45,977 nt of DNA from Eubacteriaceae bacterium (GTDB taxonomy: Bacteria; Bacillota; Clostridia; Peptostreptococcales; Anaerovoracaceae), in the NCBI GenBank assembly GCA_028727785.1, contig JAQYNQ010000122.1, positions 1-45,977 of the forward strand, read 5' to 3'. Shown in pieces: positions 17,187 to 26,143 of this stretch (positions are counted from its first letter, which is position 1; each line of letters opens with the position of its first letter). Under the pieces are notes generated by a model, which searched no databases, was not told the origin of the DNA, and worked only from the letters and a program-made list of their open reading frames with translations. The position numbers were made by a program, and so were the translations under genes.

Positions 17187-18080
17187 ATGATAAAAAGTAT
17201 GACAGGCTTCGGAAGAGGCGAATATAATGACGGAAAGAGAAATATAATTGTTGAAATCAAATCTGTAAATCACAGATATTCTGATATTTCTGTAAGAATG
17301 CCAAGGCGGTATTCCTTCGTGGAAGACAAGGTTAAGAATGCAGTAAAGGAAAAAATCAAAAGAGGTAAGATTGATGTTTCAATTATGGTCGAAAATCTTA
17401 CTGAAAATGACGTGAATATCAAGCTTAATACTATGATTGCGAAGCAGTACTATGAAAAGCTTGTGGAATTACAGCAGACCTTTGATTTTTCTGCAGATGG
17501 GGGTGGAATCACTCTTAATATGATTGCAGGCATGCCGGATGTTCTTAAGGCAATTCCTGATGTTGAAGATGAGGATGAAATGACAAAGTGCATTCTTGCA
17601 CCGGTAAGAGAGGCAGCTGCCAATCTTGAAACTATGAGAAGTATCGAGGGTGAAAAGCTGGCACAGGATCTAATTATGAGAGGTGGAATAATTAAGAATC
17701 TGGTTGATCAGATTGAAGAAAGAGCTGAAGAAGTGCCGAAAGTTTATGCTGTTAAGCTGAAGGAGAGGATTGAAGCCCTTCTTGAGGGAAGTGTTTCTGT
17801 TCCTGAAGACAGAATTATGATTGAAGCAGCAGTATTTGCTGACAAGTGTAATATTACTGAAGAACTTACTCGTCTGAACAGCCATATGGATCAGATGAAG
17901 TATATTATTGAAACAAGTAAGGAACCTGACGGTAAGAAGCTTGACTTCCTGGTACAGGAAATGAACAGAGAAGCAAACACTATCGGTTCTAAGGCAAATG
18001 ATATAACTGTTACAAATCTTATGCTTCAGGTTAAAGCTGAAATAGAAAAAATAAGAGAACAGGTTCAGAATATAGAATAA
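17187..18080 (+). CDS. yicC: YicC family endoribonuclease-like protein
   Basis: MIKSMTGFGRGEYNDGKRNIIVEIKSVNHRYSDISVRMPRRYS; C-terminal KKLDFLVQEMNREANTIGSKANDITVTNLMLQVKAEIEKIREQVQNIE. Confidence 0.97.
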   Translation: MIKSMTGFGRGEYNDGKRNIIVEIKSVNHRYSDISVRMPRRYSFVEDKVKNAVKEKIKRGKIDVSIMVENLTENDVNIKLNTMIAKQYYEKLVELQQTFDFSADGGGITLNMIAGMPDVLKAIPDVEDEDEMTKCILAPVREAAANLETMRSIEGEKLAQDLIMRGGIIKNLVDQIEERAEEVPKVYAVKLKERIEALLEGSVSVPEDRIMIEAAVFADKCNITEELTRLNSHMDQMKYIIETSKEPDGKKLDFLVQEMNREANTIGSKANDITVTNLMLQVKAEIEKIREQVQNIE

Positions 18081-18145
18081 CCTTGAATGACGATAATATT
18101 AGTGATATAATATATTGCTATATAATTTGTTTGAGGTGAATTTAC

Positions 18146-18787
18146 ATGGAAATAGCAGAAAAAAAGGGTAAGTTGTTCATCATTTCCGGACCGTCAGGTA
18201 CAGGAAAGGGGACAATTTGTAAAGCTTTATTAGAAAGAAATGATATTGATATTTCAGTTTCCATGACGACGAGAACTCCCAGAGAAGGCGAAATTCATGG
18301 AGTAAGTTACTACTTTGCAACAAGAGAAGAATTTGAACAGACAATCGCTGAGGGTGGCTTTCTGGAATATGCTGATGTATTCGGAAACTATTACGGAACT
18401 CCTAAGGCAATGGTTGTTGAGAAACTCCAACAGGGCAGAGATGTTATTCTTGAAATAGATGTTCAGGGTGCAATAGATGCGAAGAAAGTGTATCCCGAAA
18501 GCATTCTGATTTTCATACTTCCACCGTCACTGAAGGAGTTAAGAGCTCGTATCGAAGGCAGAGGTACGGAAACAGAAGAAGTAATTAACCTGAGATTATC
18601 TAAGGCGCTGGAAGAAATGTCTTACATAGATAAATATGATTACTTTGTAGTTAATGATATCATAGATGATGCCATCATTCGTACGGAAGCTATTATGCAT
18701 GCCGAACATGGAAGGGTGGTACCTGAAGACGTAAAATATATACTTGATAAATATAAGGAGGAAGAAAAATGTTATACCCATCAGTAA
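18146..18787 (+). CDS. gmk: Guanylate kinase
   Basis: FIISGPSGTGKGTICKALL, VSMTTRTPREGEIHGVSYYFATREEF, LEIDVQGA. Confidence 0.97.
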   Translation: MEIAEKKGKLFIISGPSGTGKGTICKALLERNDIDISVSMTTRTPREGEIHGVSYYFATREEFEQTIAEGGFLEYADVFGNYYGTPKAMVVEKLQQGRDVILEIDVQGAIDAKKVYPESILIFILPPSLKELRARIEGRGTETEEVINLRLSKALEEMSYIDKYDYFVVNDIIDDAIIRTEAIMHAEHGRVVPEDVKYILDKYKEEEKCYTHQ

Positions 18788-18981
18788 ATGAAATCAGAAA
18801 AAGAGCTGACAGCAGATACACTATCGTGGTAATGGCTGCTAAGAGAGCAAGAGATATTATTGATAATAAACCTATCCTGACAGACTGTGATTCAAACAGA
18901 CCTGTATCTATTGCATCTCATGAAATTGCTGAAGATTTAATCACATATTCAAGAGATCCGGAATTTGAGTCCGAAGATTAA
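18769..18981 (+). CDS. rpoZ: DNA-directed RNA polymerase omega subunit
   Basis: MLYPSVNEIRKRADSRYTIVVMAAKRARDI; overlaps gmk by 19 nt. Confidence 0.93.
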   Translation: MLYPSVNEIRKRADSRYTIVVMAAKRARDIIDNKPILTDCDSNRPVSIASHEIAEDLITYSRDPEFESED

Positions 18982-19014
18982 TAAAAGAAAAAAGTGATAG
19001 ACAGCAAAAAAAGC

Positions 19015-19043
19015 TTGCAATTTCAATAATTTAAGTATATAAT
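19015..19043 (+). promoter_or_regulatory. Promoter of rpsB-tsf
   Basis: TTGCAA (19015-19020) - 17 nt - TATAAT (19038-19043). Confidence 0.75.
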
Positions 19044-19046
19044 TAT

Positions 19047-19075
19047 CAACGGCTAATTTCGTAGCCGTTGTTTTA
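19047..19075 (+). terminator. Intrinsic terminator-like hairpin overlapping the rpsB transcription start region
   Basis: CAACGGCTA (19047-19055) / TAGCCGTTG (19062-19070), followed by TTTTAATTT. Confidence 0.65.
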
Positions 19076-19196
19076 ATTTAGCACACCCGATTGTTTGTAC
19101 CAGGTGCCTCGAGGCTGTGAGTTTTGATACTGCCCGCTTTGAGGTTTTGTACATGAGAGATCGAGTGGAAGGGAAAAAACCAGGAGGAAAGAAAAA

Positions 19197-19934
19197 ATGG
19201 CAGTAATTTCAATGAAACAATTACTTGAAGCAGGTGTACACTTTGGACACCAGACAAGAAGATGGAACCCTAAAATGGCTCCTTATATCTTCACAGAAAG
19301 AAACGGAATCTACATCATCGACTTACAGAAGACTGTAAAGAAGATTGATGAAGCTTATGACTTCATGAAAGAAGTTGCAGCATCCGGACAGCCTATCCTT
19401 TTCGTAGGAACTAAAAAGCAGGCTCAGAACGCTATCGTTGATGAAGCTAACAGATGCGGACAGTACTACGTAAGCGAAAGATGGTTAGGCGGAATGCTTA
19501 CAAACCATAAGACTATCGGTGGAAGAATCAAGAGATTAAACGACATCGACAGAATGGAAGAAGACGGAACTTTCGAAAAGCTTTCCAAGAAAGAAGTTAT
19601 CAAACTTAAAGCTGAAAGAGAAAAGCTTGAAAAGTACTTAGGCGGAATCAGAAACATGAAGGGAATGCCGGGAGCATTATTCATTGTTGACCCTAAGAAA
19701 GAAAGAATCGCAGTAAAAGAAGCTAGAATCTTAGGTATTCCTATCATTGGTATCGTAGATACTAACTGTGACCCTGATGATGTTGATTACATCATTCCTG
19801 CAAACGATGATGCTATCAGAGCTGTAAAGCTGATCGCTGGCAGAATGGCAGATGCTGTAATCGAAGCTAACCAGGGAGAAAGCTTTGATGAAGGAACAGC
19901 TACTGAAGAAGTTGCTGAAACTGAAGCTGAATAA
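19197..19934 (+). CDS. rpsB: 30S ribosomal protein S2
   Basis: [46 protein letters not shown]. Confidence 0.99.
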   Translation: MAVISMKQLLEAGVHFGHQTRRWNPKMAPYIFTERNGIYIIDLQKTVKKIDEAYDFMKEVAASGQPILFVGTKKQAQNAIVDEANRCGQYYVSERWLGGMLTNHKTIGGRIKRLNDIDRMEEDGTFEKLSKKEVIKLKAEREKLEKYLGGIRNMKGMPGALFIVDPKKERIAVKEARILGIPIIGIVDTNCDPDDVDYIIPANDDAIRAVKLIAGRMADAVIEANQGESFDEGTATEEVAETEAE

Positions 19935-19964
19935 TTAAATCATAGGACATAGGAGGAAAATAAG

Positions 19965-21068
19965 ATGGCTGCTGTAACTGCTAAGATGGTAAAAGAATTA
20001 AGAGACATGACAGGCGCTGGAATGATGGATTGCAAGAAGGCTCTTGTTGAAACTGACGGAAACATTGAAGCTGCAGTTGATTTCTTAAAGGAAAAGGGAC
20101 TTGCCAAGGCTGCAAAGAAGGCAGGAAGAATTGCTGCTGAAGGTCTGGTAAAGATTGCTTTCTCTGATGATCACAAGACTGCTGCAATTGTTGAAGTTAA
20201 CTCAGAAACAGACTTCGTATCAAAGAACGAAGAATTCGTAAGCTTTGTAGAAGATCTTGCTAAGCTTGCTCTAACTGCTGAAACTACTGATATTGAAGCG
20301 TTTAAGGCTATGAGCTTTGAAGAATCAACAGTTCAGGATGTTTTAACAGCTAAGATTGCAAAGATTGGTGAAAACATGTCAGTTAGAAGAATCGAAAAGG
20401 TATCTGCTGACGTTGTTACTTCATACATCCACGGTGGTGGAAGAATCGGTGCAATCGTTGCAGGTAACGGTGAAGACACAGATGCTGTAAGAGAAGCTTT
20501 AACAAACATCGCAATGCAGGTTGCTGCAATGAACCCTCAGTACATTAGCAGAAACGACATTTCAAGTGAAGAACTTGCTAAGATGCATGACATCACACTT
20601 GAAAGTGCATTAAATGATCCATTCACACTTCCTAAGCCAATCCTTAACGCTTTATTAGATAAGGCTGTTGATGGTGTTTGGGCTGCTGAAGATGTTGCTA
20701 TTCTTGAAGAAAAGAGAAATGATAAGAGCTTTAACTTCAACTACTTACCAAACTTCTTATCAGAAGATGCTAAGGCTAAGTTAGCTGAACTTGCTGTTGC
20801 TGATAAGGCAAACATCTCCGGAAACAAGATTTTCTCAGGACTTGTTGAAGGTCGTGTATCCAAGCAGTTAAAGGACATCTGTCTATTAGACCAGACTTAT
20901 GTTAGAGCTGAAGATGGTAAGCAGACAGTTTCCAAGTATCTGGAATCTGTAAGCAAAGACCTTTCAATCGCTAACGTTGTTCGTTTCGAAGTAGGTGAAG
21001 GTATCGAAAAGAAGGAAGAAGACTTTGCTGCTGAAGTTGCTAAGCAGATGGAAGCTGCTCAGAAATAA
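19965..21068 (+). CDS. tsf: Elongation factor Ts (with extra internal segment)
   Basis: VKELRDMTGAGMMDCKKAL; NSETDFVSKNEEF; C-terminal RFEVGEGIEKKEEDFAAEV. Confidence 0.97.
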   Translation: MAAVTAKMVKELRDMTGAGMMDCKKALVETDGNIEAAVDFLKEKGLAKAAKKAGRIAAEGLVKIAFSDDHKTAAIVEVNSETDFVSKNEEFVSFVEDLAKLALTAETTDIEAFKAMSFEESTVQDVLTAKIAKIGENMSVRRIEKVSADVVTSYIHGGGRIGAIVAGNGEDTDAVREALTNIAMQVAAMNPQYISRNDISSEELAKMHDITLESALNDPFTLPKPILNALLDKAVDGVWAAEDVAILEEKRNDKSFNFNYLPNFLSEDAKAKLAELAVADKANISGNKIFSGLVEGRVSKQLKDICLLDQTYVRAEDGKQTVSKYLESVSKDLSIANVVRFEVGEGIEKKEEDFAAEVAKQMEAAQK

Positions 21069-21099
21069 TTCTAAGAAAAATCCAATAAACTTGAACTTG

Positions 21100-21132
21100 A
21101 ATCCTCGGGAGATTTCCCGGGGATTTCTTGAT
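21100..21132 (+). terminator. Intrinsic terminator after tsf
   Basis: AATCCTCGGGA / TCCCGGGGATT stem (one G-T pair), short loop, weak T-rich tail. Confidence 0.6.
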
Positions 21133-21162
21133 ATACTCAGAAAACATATTATGGATTTCATA

Positions 21163-21208
21163 TTGACAAAGTGAACGAGCGTTAGCTATAATATATAAAA
21201 CGGTCGTT
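21163..21208 (+). promoter_or_regulatory. Promoter plus two candidate TetR operators upstream of the TetR gene
   Basis: TTGACA (21163-21168) - 18 nt - TATAAT (21187-21192); AACGAGCGTT (21174-21183) and AACGGTCGTT (21199-21208), both AACGNNCGTT. Confidence 0.65.
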
Positions 21209-21263
21209 TGCAATAGCTGCCTATAGCATTGCCTGATTACAGTATATACAGGAGGATAAGTTA

Positions 21264-21869
21264 ATGAAGGAAATTGAAAAAATGCCTACGAAAACAAGAA
21301 TACTATATGCTGCACTCGATCTTTTTTCAGAAAAAGGGTATGACGGAGTCGGTGTGGATCTTATAGCTGAAAAAGCCGGATTGAAAGGCCCTTCATTATA
21401 CAGGCATTACAAGGGAAAAGAGGATATTTTAAATTCCATGATTGACATTGTGGAGCAACATTATGAAGATGGCTTTCATTTGTATAATGAGAATGAAGCT
21501 TTTCCGAGTTCAATGGATGAATTAATCCGGGGTGCTATAAAAAGAATTGAGTTTACCGTTGATGATGAAATAATATGTAAAACAAGAAGAATTCTTGCAA
21601 TGGAGCAGTTCAGGAGTCCGAGAATTGCTGCCATGGCAACAAAGTATCATATGGAAAACATGCGTAATGCCTATACCGTGGTTTTTGAAGAAATGATGAA
21701 GAAGGGTGTGCTGAAGGAAGATGATCCTGAATACCTTGCACTTGAATTTATTGCTCCTGTCTCACTGTTAATCCATACATGTGATAGAGAGCCTCATAAA
21801 AAAGAGGAATGTTTTAAAGTAATCAGAAAACACTTTGCACATTTTGCCAGGGTCTATGGAAAGAAATAA
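21264..21869 (+). CDS. TetR/AcrR family transcriptional regulator
   Basis: TRILYAALDLFSEKGYDGVGVDLIAEKAGLKGPSLYRHYKGKEDIL N-terminal HTH. Confidence 0.93.
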   Translation: MKEIEKMPTKTRILYAALDLFSEKGYDGVGVDLIAEKAGLKGPSLYRHYKGKEDILNSMIDIVEQHYEDGFHLYNENEAFPSSMDELIRGAIKRIEFTVDDEIICKTRRILAMEQFRSPRIAAMATKYHMENMRNAYTVVFEEMMKKGVLKEDDPEYLALEFIAPVSLLIHTCDREPHKKEECFKVIRKHFAHFARVYGKK

Positions 21870-21882
21870 ACAAGTTAATTTT

Positions 21883-22560
21883 TTATTCTTCGCATGTTAT
21901 TATAGATCCTATGTCAGTTAGCTCGTATTCGGGAAACCAGACACAATCCAGTCCTCTGGACTTAATAAAGCTTAATATTCTCTGAAAATCGGGATGTGCC
22001 TTAAGATTACCGTTGAAAATCACCTTGTTCCCGACTCTTCCGGAACAGCCGCCGATAAAGCCCGTATCATAGCCTTCCAGAAAACAGTGACCGGGTTCAA
22101 CCTCAAGAACATTGATTTCAGGATACATGCTGCAGGCTTTTATTATGCCCTTGTCATAGGTGATAATCGAGTTTCGGTCTACCACAACCATACTGCACTT
22201 TGTATAGCCCTGACGGACATCAACAAACTTCATTCCTGTGGGAGCAGTCTTAGAAAAAGAGCCGGCTGCTGATAAAAGTCGAGGATTGGTCACTGCAAGT
22301 TTATGAAAAAAGAATTCTCCTGTACATGCAGCATTAAAGACTGAGTCAGAGGGATATCCAAATCCGACATCTGACCCGGAAGCAAAAATAACAGGAGAGT
22401 CGTCATCTACGCCCAGTTTGCACATAAAAACATCCGGATGACATGAGATAGGTTCATCTACTATTCCATTCGTTGAGATATTAACAGGGGAATATCCCAG
22501 AGATCTAAGATATTCCCGTAAAATACCATTTGCTTTCTCTGAAATGAAAACTTTTTTCAT
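21883..22560 (-). CDS. Conserved hypothetical protein
   Basis: 225-aa ORF with SD-consistent start, no frame competition; motif CFLEGYDTGFIGGCSGRVGNKVIFNG; family not confidently assigned. Confidence 0.7.
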   Translation of the reverse strand: MKKVFISEKANGILREYLRSLGYSPVNISTNGIVDEPISCHPDVFMCKLGVDDDSPVIFASGSDVGFGYPSDSVFNAACTGEFFFHKLAVTNPRLLSAAGSFSKTAPTGMKFVDVRQGYTKCSMVVVDRNSIITYDKGIIKACSMYPEINVLEVEPGHCFLEGYDTGFIGGCSGRVGNKVIFNGNLKAHPDFQRILSFIKSRGLDCVWFPEYELTDIGSIITCEE

Positions 22561-22582
22561 TAATAGCCTCGTTCACTGATTA

Positions 22583-24025
22583 TTAGTATTCTTTAGACGC
22601 CTCTAGCACGTTGCATAAATATGTCCATACACGATTAGCTGATGAAATGGACATTTTTTCATCGGGAGTGTGAACATTTGCAAGGTCTGGACCAAAGGAG
22701 ACTGCATCAAAGTCATCATTAAACTTGCCTGCAAAGAATCCACATTCCAGACCGGCATGAATTGCTTCAATCTTTGGCTCATAGCCATACTGCTCCCGGA
22801 AAACACTTACGCAGAGATCCCTTAGCGGAGAATCAATTCTATATACCCAGCCCGGATAAGAACTCTTTAATTCAATATGACCTCCAAGAAGCTTAACAAG
22901 TGCCTCAAGCTTGTCACAAGTATAGTTCTGTCTGGATTTTACAGAGCTTCTGACTGAATAAAGAGCATACATATCGTTTTCTTTAATATTAAGCACTCCC
23001 AGGTTTAAACTTGTTTCTACCAGCCCGTCAATATCAGCACTCATGTTCTGAATTCCGTAAGGTGCACAAAGGAGATAGCTGATCACTTTTTCTGTGCTTT
23101 CATCTGAAAGCATATTATCAGCAGCTGAATCTTCTACAGAAAGTCTGATTCCGGGATCGGATGTAGCATACTCTGTAATCAGAACTTTTTCAATAGCAGC
23201 AACTTTTTCCAAGACTCCTTTTTCCTCTGTGCAGAATACAGCATCACATCTTTTGCAGATTACGTTATCTGCATTTCCGCCATTTACAGTTACAATGTTA
23301 AGTGGTATTTCCTTATTGATTTCATTAAGGATTCTTCCCATCAAAACATTTGCATTTCCATGTTCTTTATTGATTTCCATTCCCGAATGACCGCCCAGAA
23401 GGCCGGAAATTGTGAGAGCGTAAGCCCTACCTTTTGCAGCTGTTCTTTCAATCGGAATGAAAACATCCGCAGTAACTCCACCGGCACAGCTTACGGAGAA
23501 GACACCTTCCTCTTCAGAGTCCAGATTAATCATTTTTCTGCCCTTGAGCTTTGAACCGTCAAGACCCTCGGCACCTTCAAGTCCTGTTTCCTCATCAGAA
23601 GTGAAAACACATTCAATAGCAGGATGTTTTAAATCTGCAGCATCAAGTACAGCCAGCATGTATGCAACAGCAATTCCATTGTCAGCACCTAATGTTGTGT
23701 CAACTGCTGTCAGCCAGTCATCTTCAACAATAAGGTCGATGCCCTCTTCTGTCATATCTTTATTACACGAATCAGTCTTTTCACAAACCATATCCATATG
23801 GCCCTGAAGGATAATCGTGGATGAATCCTCGTAGCCGAAAGTTGCATCCTTATAGATGATAACATTATTGAGTTCATCCTGAATGTATCTCAGATTACGT
23901 TCCTTTGCAAATTCTACAAGAAAATCGCTTATTTTTTTTGTGTTGTATGAACCTCTTGGTATCCGGCATATATCAGCAAAGAAACCAAATACAGACGTTG
24001 GTTCTAGTTCTCTTACGTTTTTCAT
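22583..24025 (-). CDS. pepD: Aminoacyl-histidine dipeptidase (PepD, M20 family)
   Basis: LQGHMDMVCEK, DNGIAVAYMLAVL, FTSDEETGLEGAEGL, IHAGLECGFFAGKF, GPDLANVHTPDEKMSISS. Confidence 0.93.
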   Translation of the reverse strand: MKNVRELEPTSVFGFFADICRIPRGSYNTKKISDFLVEFAKERNLRYIQDELNNVIIYKDATFGYEDSSTIILQGHMDMVCEKTDSCNKDMTEEGIDLIVEDDWLTAVDTTLGADNGIAVAYMLAVLDAADLKHPAIECVFTSDEETGLEGAEGLDGSKLKGRKMINLDSEEEGVFSVSCAGGVTADVFIPIERTAAKGRAYALTISGLLGGHSGMEINKEHGNANVLMGRILNEINKEIPLNIVTVNGGNADNVICKRCDAVFCTEEKGVLEKVAAIEKVLITEYATSDPGIRLSVEDSAADNMLSDESTEKVISYLLCAPYGIQNMSADIDGLVETSLNLGVLNIKENDMYALYSVRSSVKSRQNYTCDKLEALVKLLGGHIELKSSYPGWVYRIDSPLRDLCVSVFREQYGYEPKIEAIHAGLECGFFAGKFNDDFDAVSFGPDLANVHTPDEKMSISSANRVWTYLCNVLEASKEY

Positions 24026-24123
24026 TTATTTACACTCCTATTTTTTCAGTTAATACATTATAACACAAATACATGACATATATGAGTATATAATGTATAA
24101 TACTTCGGGGGTGATTATTAAGA

Positions 24124-24852
24124 ATGAAGAAAAGTAAAATATCGGGTATTATAGCCGTAATCTGTGCAATTGCTATTTCTGCAGTCTTTGGACCTGAGGC
24201 ACTTGAGTACATAGATTTAGCTGACTCCACAGTACTTGGCAGTGGAGAAGAAGTAAGTTTTGATATTTCCGATGGACTTCCGGAGTACGAGGGCGAGCCG
24301 TCTGTAGAAATTAATGGAAATATGCCGTATTTCCAGGAGAACGATCTGGAACTTGGCAGTTTTGAGAAGTATAGCAAACTGGATAGTCTGGGAAGATGCG
24401 GGGTGGCTTTTGCTAATGTTTCCCGTGAACTTATGCCCACAGATGAACGTCAGTCCATAAGCTCTGTTAAACCAAGCGGGTGGCACACTGCAAGCTATCC
24501 TGAGGTAATTAAGGACAGATATCTGTGGAACCGCTGTCACCTTATTGCATGGTGTCTGGCCGGTGAAAATGCCAACAGACGTAATCTGATTACAGGGACC
24601 AGATACATGAATGTGGAGGGTATGCTTCCTGTGGAAGAAGAAGTTCTTGATTATGTGAGAAAAACAGGTAATCACGTACTTTACAGAGTAACTCCTTTTT
24701 TTGAGGGTAACAATCTTGTGGCAAGTGGGGTTCTCATGGAGGCATATTCTGTTGAAGATGAAGGAAAGGGAATCTGCAAATGTGTGTACTGCTTTAATGT
24801 ACAGCCGGGAATAATTATTGACTATGAAACAGGAGAAAGCTATCTGGAATAA
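24124..24852 (+). CDS. Secreted DNA/RNA non-specific endonuclease (EndA-like)
   Basis: N-terminal hydrophobic segment; WNRCHLIAWCLAGENANRRNLITGTRYMNVEGMLPVEEEVLDYVRKTGNHVLYRVTP resembles streptococcal EndA. Confidence 0.88.
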   Translation: MKKSKISGIIAVICAIAISAVFGPEALEYIDLADSTVLGSGEEVSFDISDGLPEYEGEPSVEINGNMPYFQENDLELGSFEKYSKLDSLGRCGVAFANVSRELMPTDERQSISSVKPSGWHTASYPEVIKDRYLWNRCHLIAWCLAGENANRRNLITGTRYMNVEGMLPVEEEVLDYVRKTGNHVLYRVTPFFEGNNLVASGVLMEAYSVEDEGKGICKCVYCFNVQPGIIIDYETGESYLE

Positions 24853-24874
24853 GGAATATTTTTTTGAAAAACTT

Positions 24875-24903
24875 TTGTAGTTTAGCACGCTAACGTGTAT
24901 AAT
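24875..24903 (+). promoter_or_regulatory. Promoter for thrH with palindrome in spacer
   Basis: TTGTAG (24875-24880) - 17 nt - TATAAT (24898-24903); CACGctaaCGTG at 24886-24897. Confidence 0.5.
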
Positions 24904-24934
24904 GATGTTATATAACTTTAGGAGGATAAGAATT

Positions 24935-25537
24935 ATGAATATTGTGTGTTTTGATTTAGAGGGTGTATTAGTCCCTGAAATATGGATTGCTTTTGCTGAG
25001 GCTACAGGTATTCCTGAACTTAAGAAAACCACTAGAGATGAGCCTGATTACGATAAACTTATGAAGTACAGACTTGACATCTTAAGAGAACACGGACTGG
25101 GACTTAAGGAAATCCAGGATACTATTGCAACTCTTGATCCTATGCCCGGTGCTAAGGAATTCCTGGACGAGCTTCGCAGTCAGGTACAGGTTGTAATTAT
25201 CAGTGATACTTTTGAACAGTTTGCGGCTCCGCTTATGAAGAAGCTTGGCTATCCGACAATTTTCTGCAATCAGCTTGTTGTGGCAGAAGATGGTTCAATT
25301 GCAGACTATAAGATGAGATGTGAAAAGACAAAGTACACTACAGTCAGAGCTCTTCAGAGCATGGGTTATGATACTATTGCAAGTGGGGACAGCTTCAATG
25401 ACCTTGGAATGATTCAGGCAAGTAAGGCCGGATTCCTGTTCAAATCTACTGAACAGATTAAGGCAGATTACCCTGATATCCCTGCATACGAAGAGTATGA
25501 CGATCTCCTTGCTGCTATCAAAGCGGTTATAGATTAG
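24935..25537 (+). CDS. thrH: ThrH-like HAD phosphatase (phosphoserine phosphatase/homoserine phosphotransferase)
   Basis: MNIVCFDLEGVLVPEIWIAFAEATGI...; VVIISDTFEQFAAPLMKKLGYPTIFCN; ASGDSFNDLGMIQAS; SD AGGAGG. Confidence 0.88.
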   Translation: MNIVCFDLEGVLVPEIWIAFAEATGIPELKKTTRDEPDYDKLMKYRLDILREHGLGLKEIQDTIATLDPMPGAKEFLDELRSQVQVVIISDTFEQFAAPLMKKLGYPTIFCNQLVVAEDGSIADYKMRCEKTKYTTVRALQSMGYDTIASGDSFNDLGMIQASKAGFLFKSTEQIKADYPDIPAYEEYDDLLAAIKAVID

Positions 25538-25560
25538 GATAAAGATAAGGATATAATAAA

Positions 25561-26100
25561 ATGAATATTACAGAAAGCAGAAAAATGATTTATTATCTTC
25601 TGATGATATTTCTTTTTGGTGGTGTAATAGGTTTTGTTTACGAGGAGCTTTTTTATCTTGTTGACCTTGGATATCTGGTAAAAAGGGGAACTACTTTAGG
25701 TCCATGGATACCTATTTATGGTTTTGGCTGTCTGTTTATTCTTTTTACTACAAACAGGCTGAGAAATAAGCCTCTAGCAGTCTTTTTCATGGCAGCCGCA
25801 GTTTCCGGCATTTTGGAATTTATATCCGGATACATACTTTATCACTATGCCGGAGGCTTGAGACTGTGGGATTACAATGTAGAAATATGGAACTGGTTTA
25901 ACATTGACGGGTATGTCTGCCTGAGATCACTTATTGTATTTGGTGTAGCAGGACTGATACTACAGTATATTGCTGCTCCTGTTTTTCACAAGGTTATTGA
26001 TGAAGAAAAGGCAAAGAATATTAAATATGTACTTTTAGCATTATCTGTACTGTTTATTATAGATGTTCTCTTTGTGTCCGTTGTAAGTTTTTTCAAATAA
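25561..26100 (+). CDS. Membrane protein of the ABC_trans_CmpB type
   Basis: GGVIGFVYEELFYLVDLGYLVKRGTTLGPWIPIYGFGCL and multiple TM helices. Confidence 0.75.
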   Translation: MNITESRKMIYYLLMIFLFGGVIGFVYEELFYLVDLGYLVKRGTTLGPWIPIYGFGCLFILFTTNRLRNKPLAVFFMAAAVSGILEFISGYILYHYAGGLRLWDYNVEIWNWFNIDGYVCLRSLIVFGVAGLILQYIAAPVFHKVIDEEKAKNIKYVLLALSVLFIIDVLFVSVVSFFK

Positions 26101-26143
26101 TAATCGTATTTATAAGTAAAGAATACAGACGAAAGGATTATTT

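Noticed and set aside
23094-23807. Plus-strand ORFs opposite pepD
   Set aside because: Antisense to a clearly conserved gene, no SD or family resemblance; typical shadow ORFs
24217-25032. 271-aa minus-strand ORF opposite EndA/thrH
   Set aside because: Low-complexity composition, spans two real genes on the other strand and their intergenic region; shadow ORF
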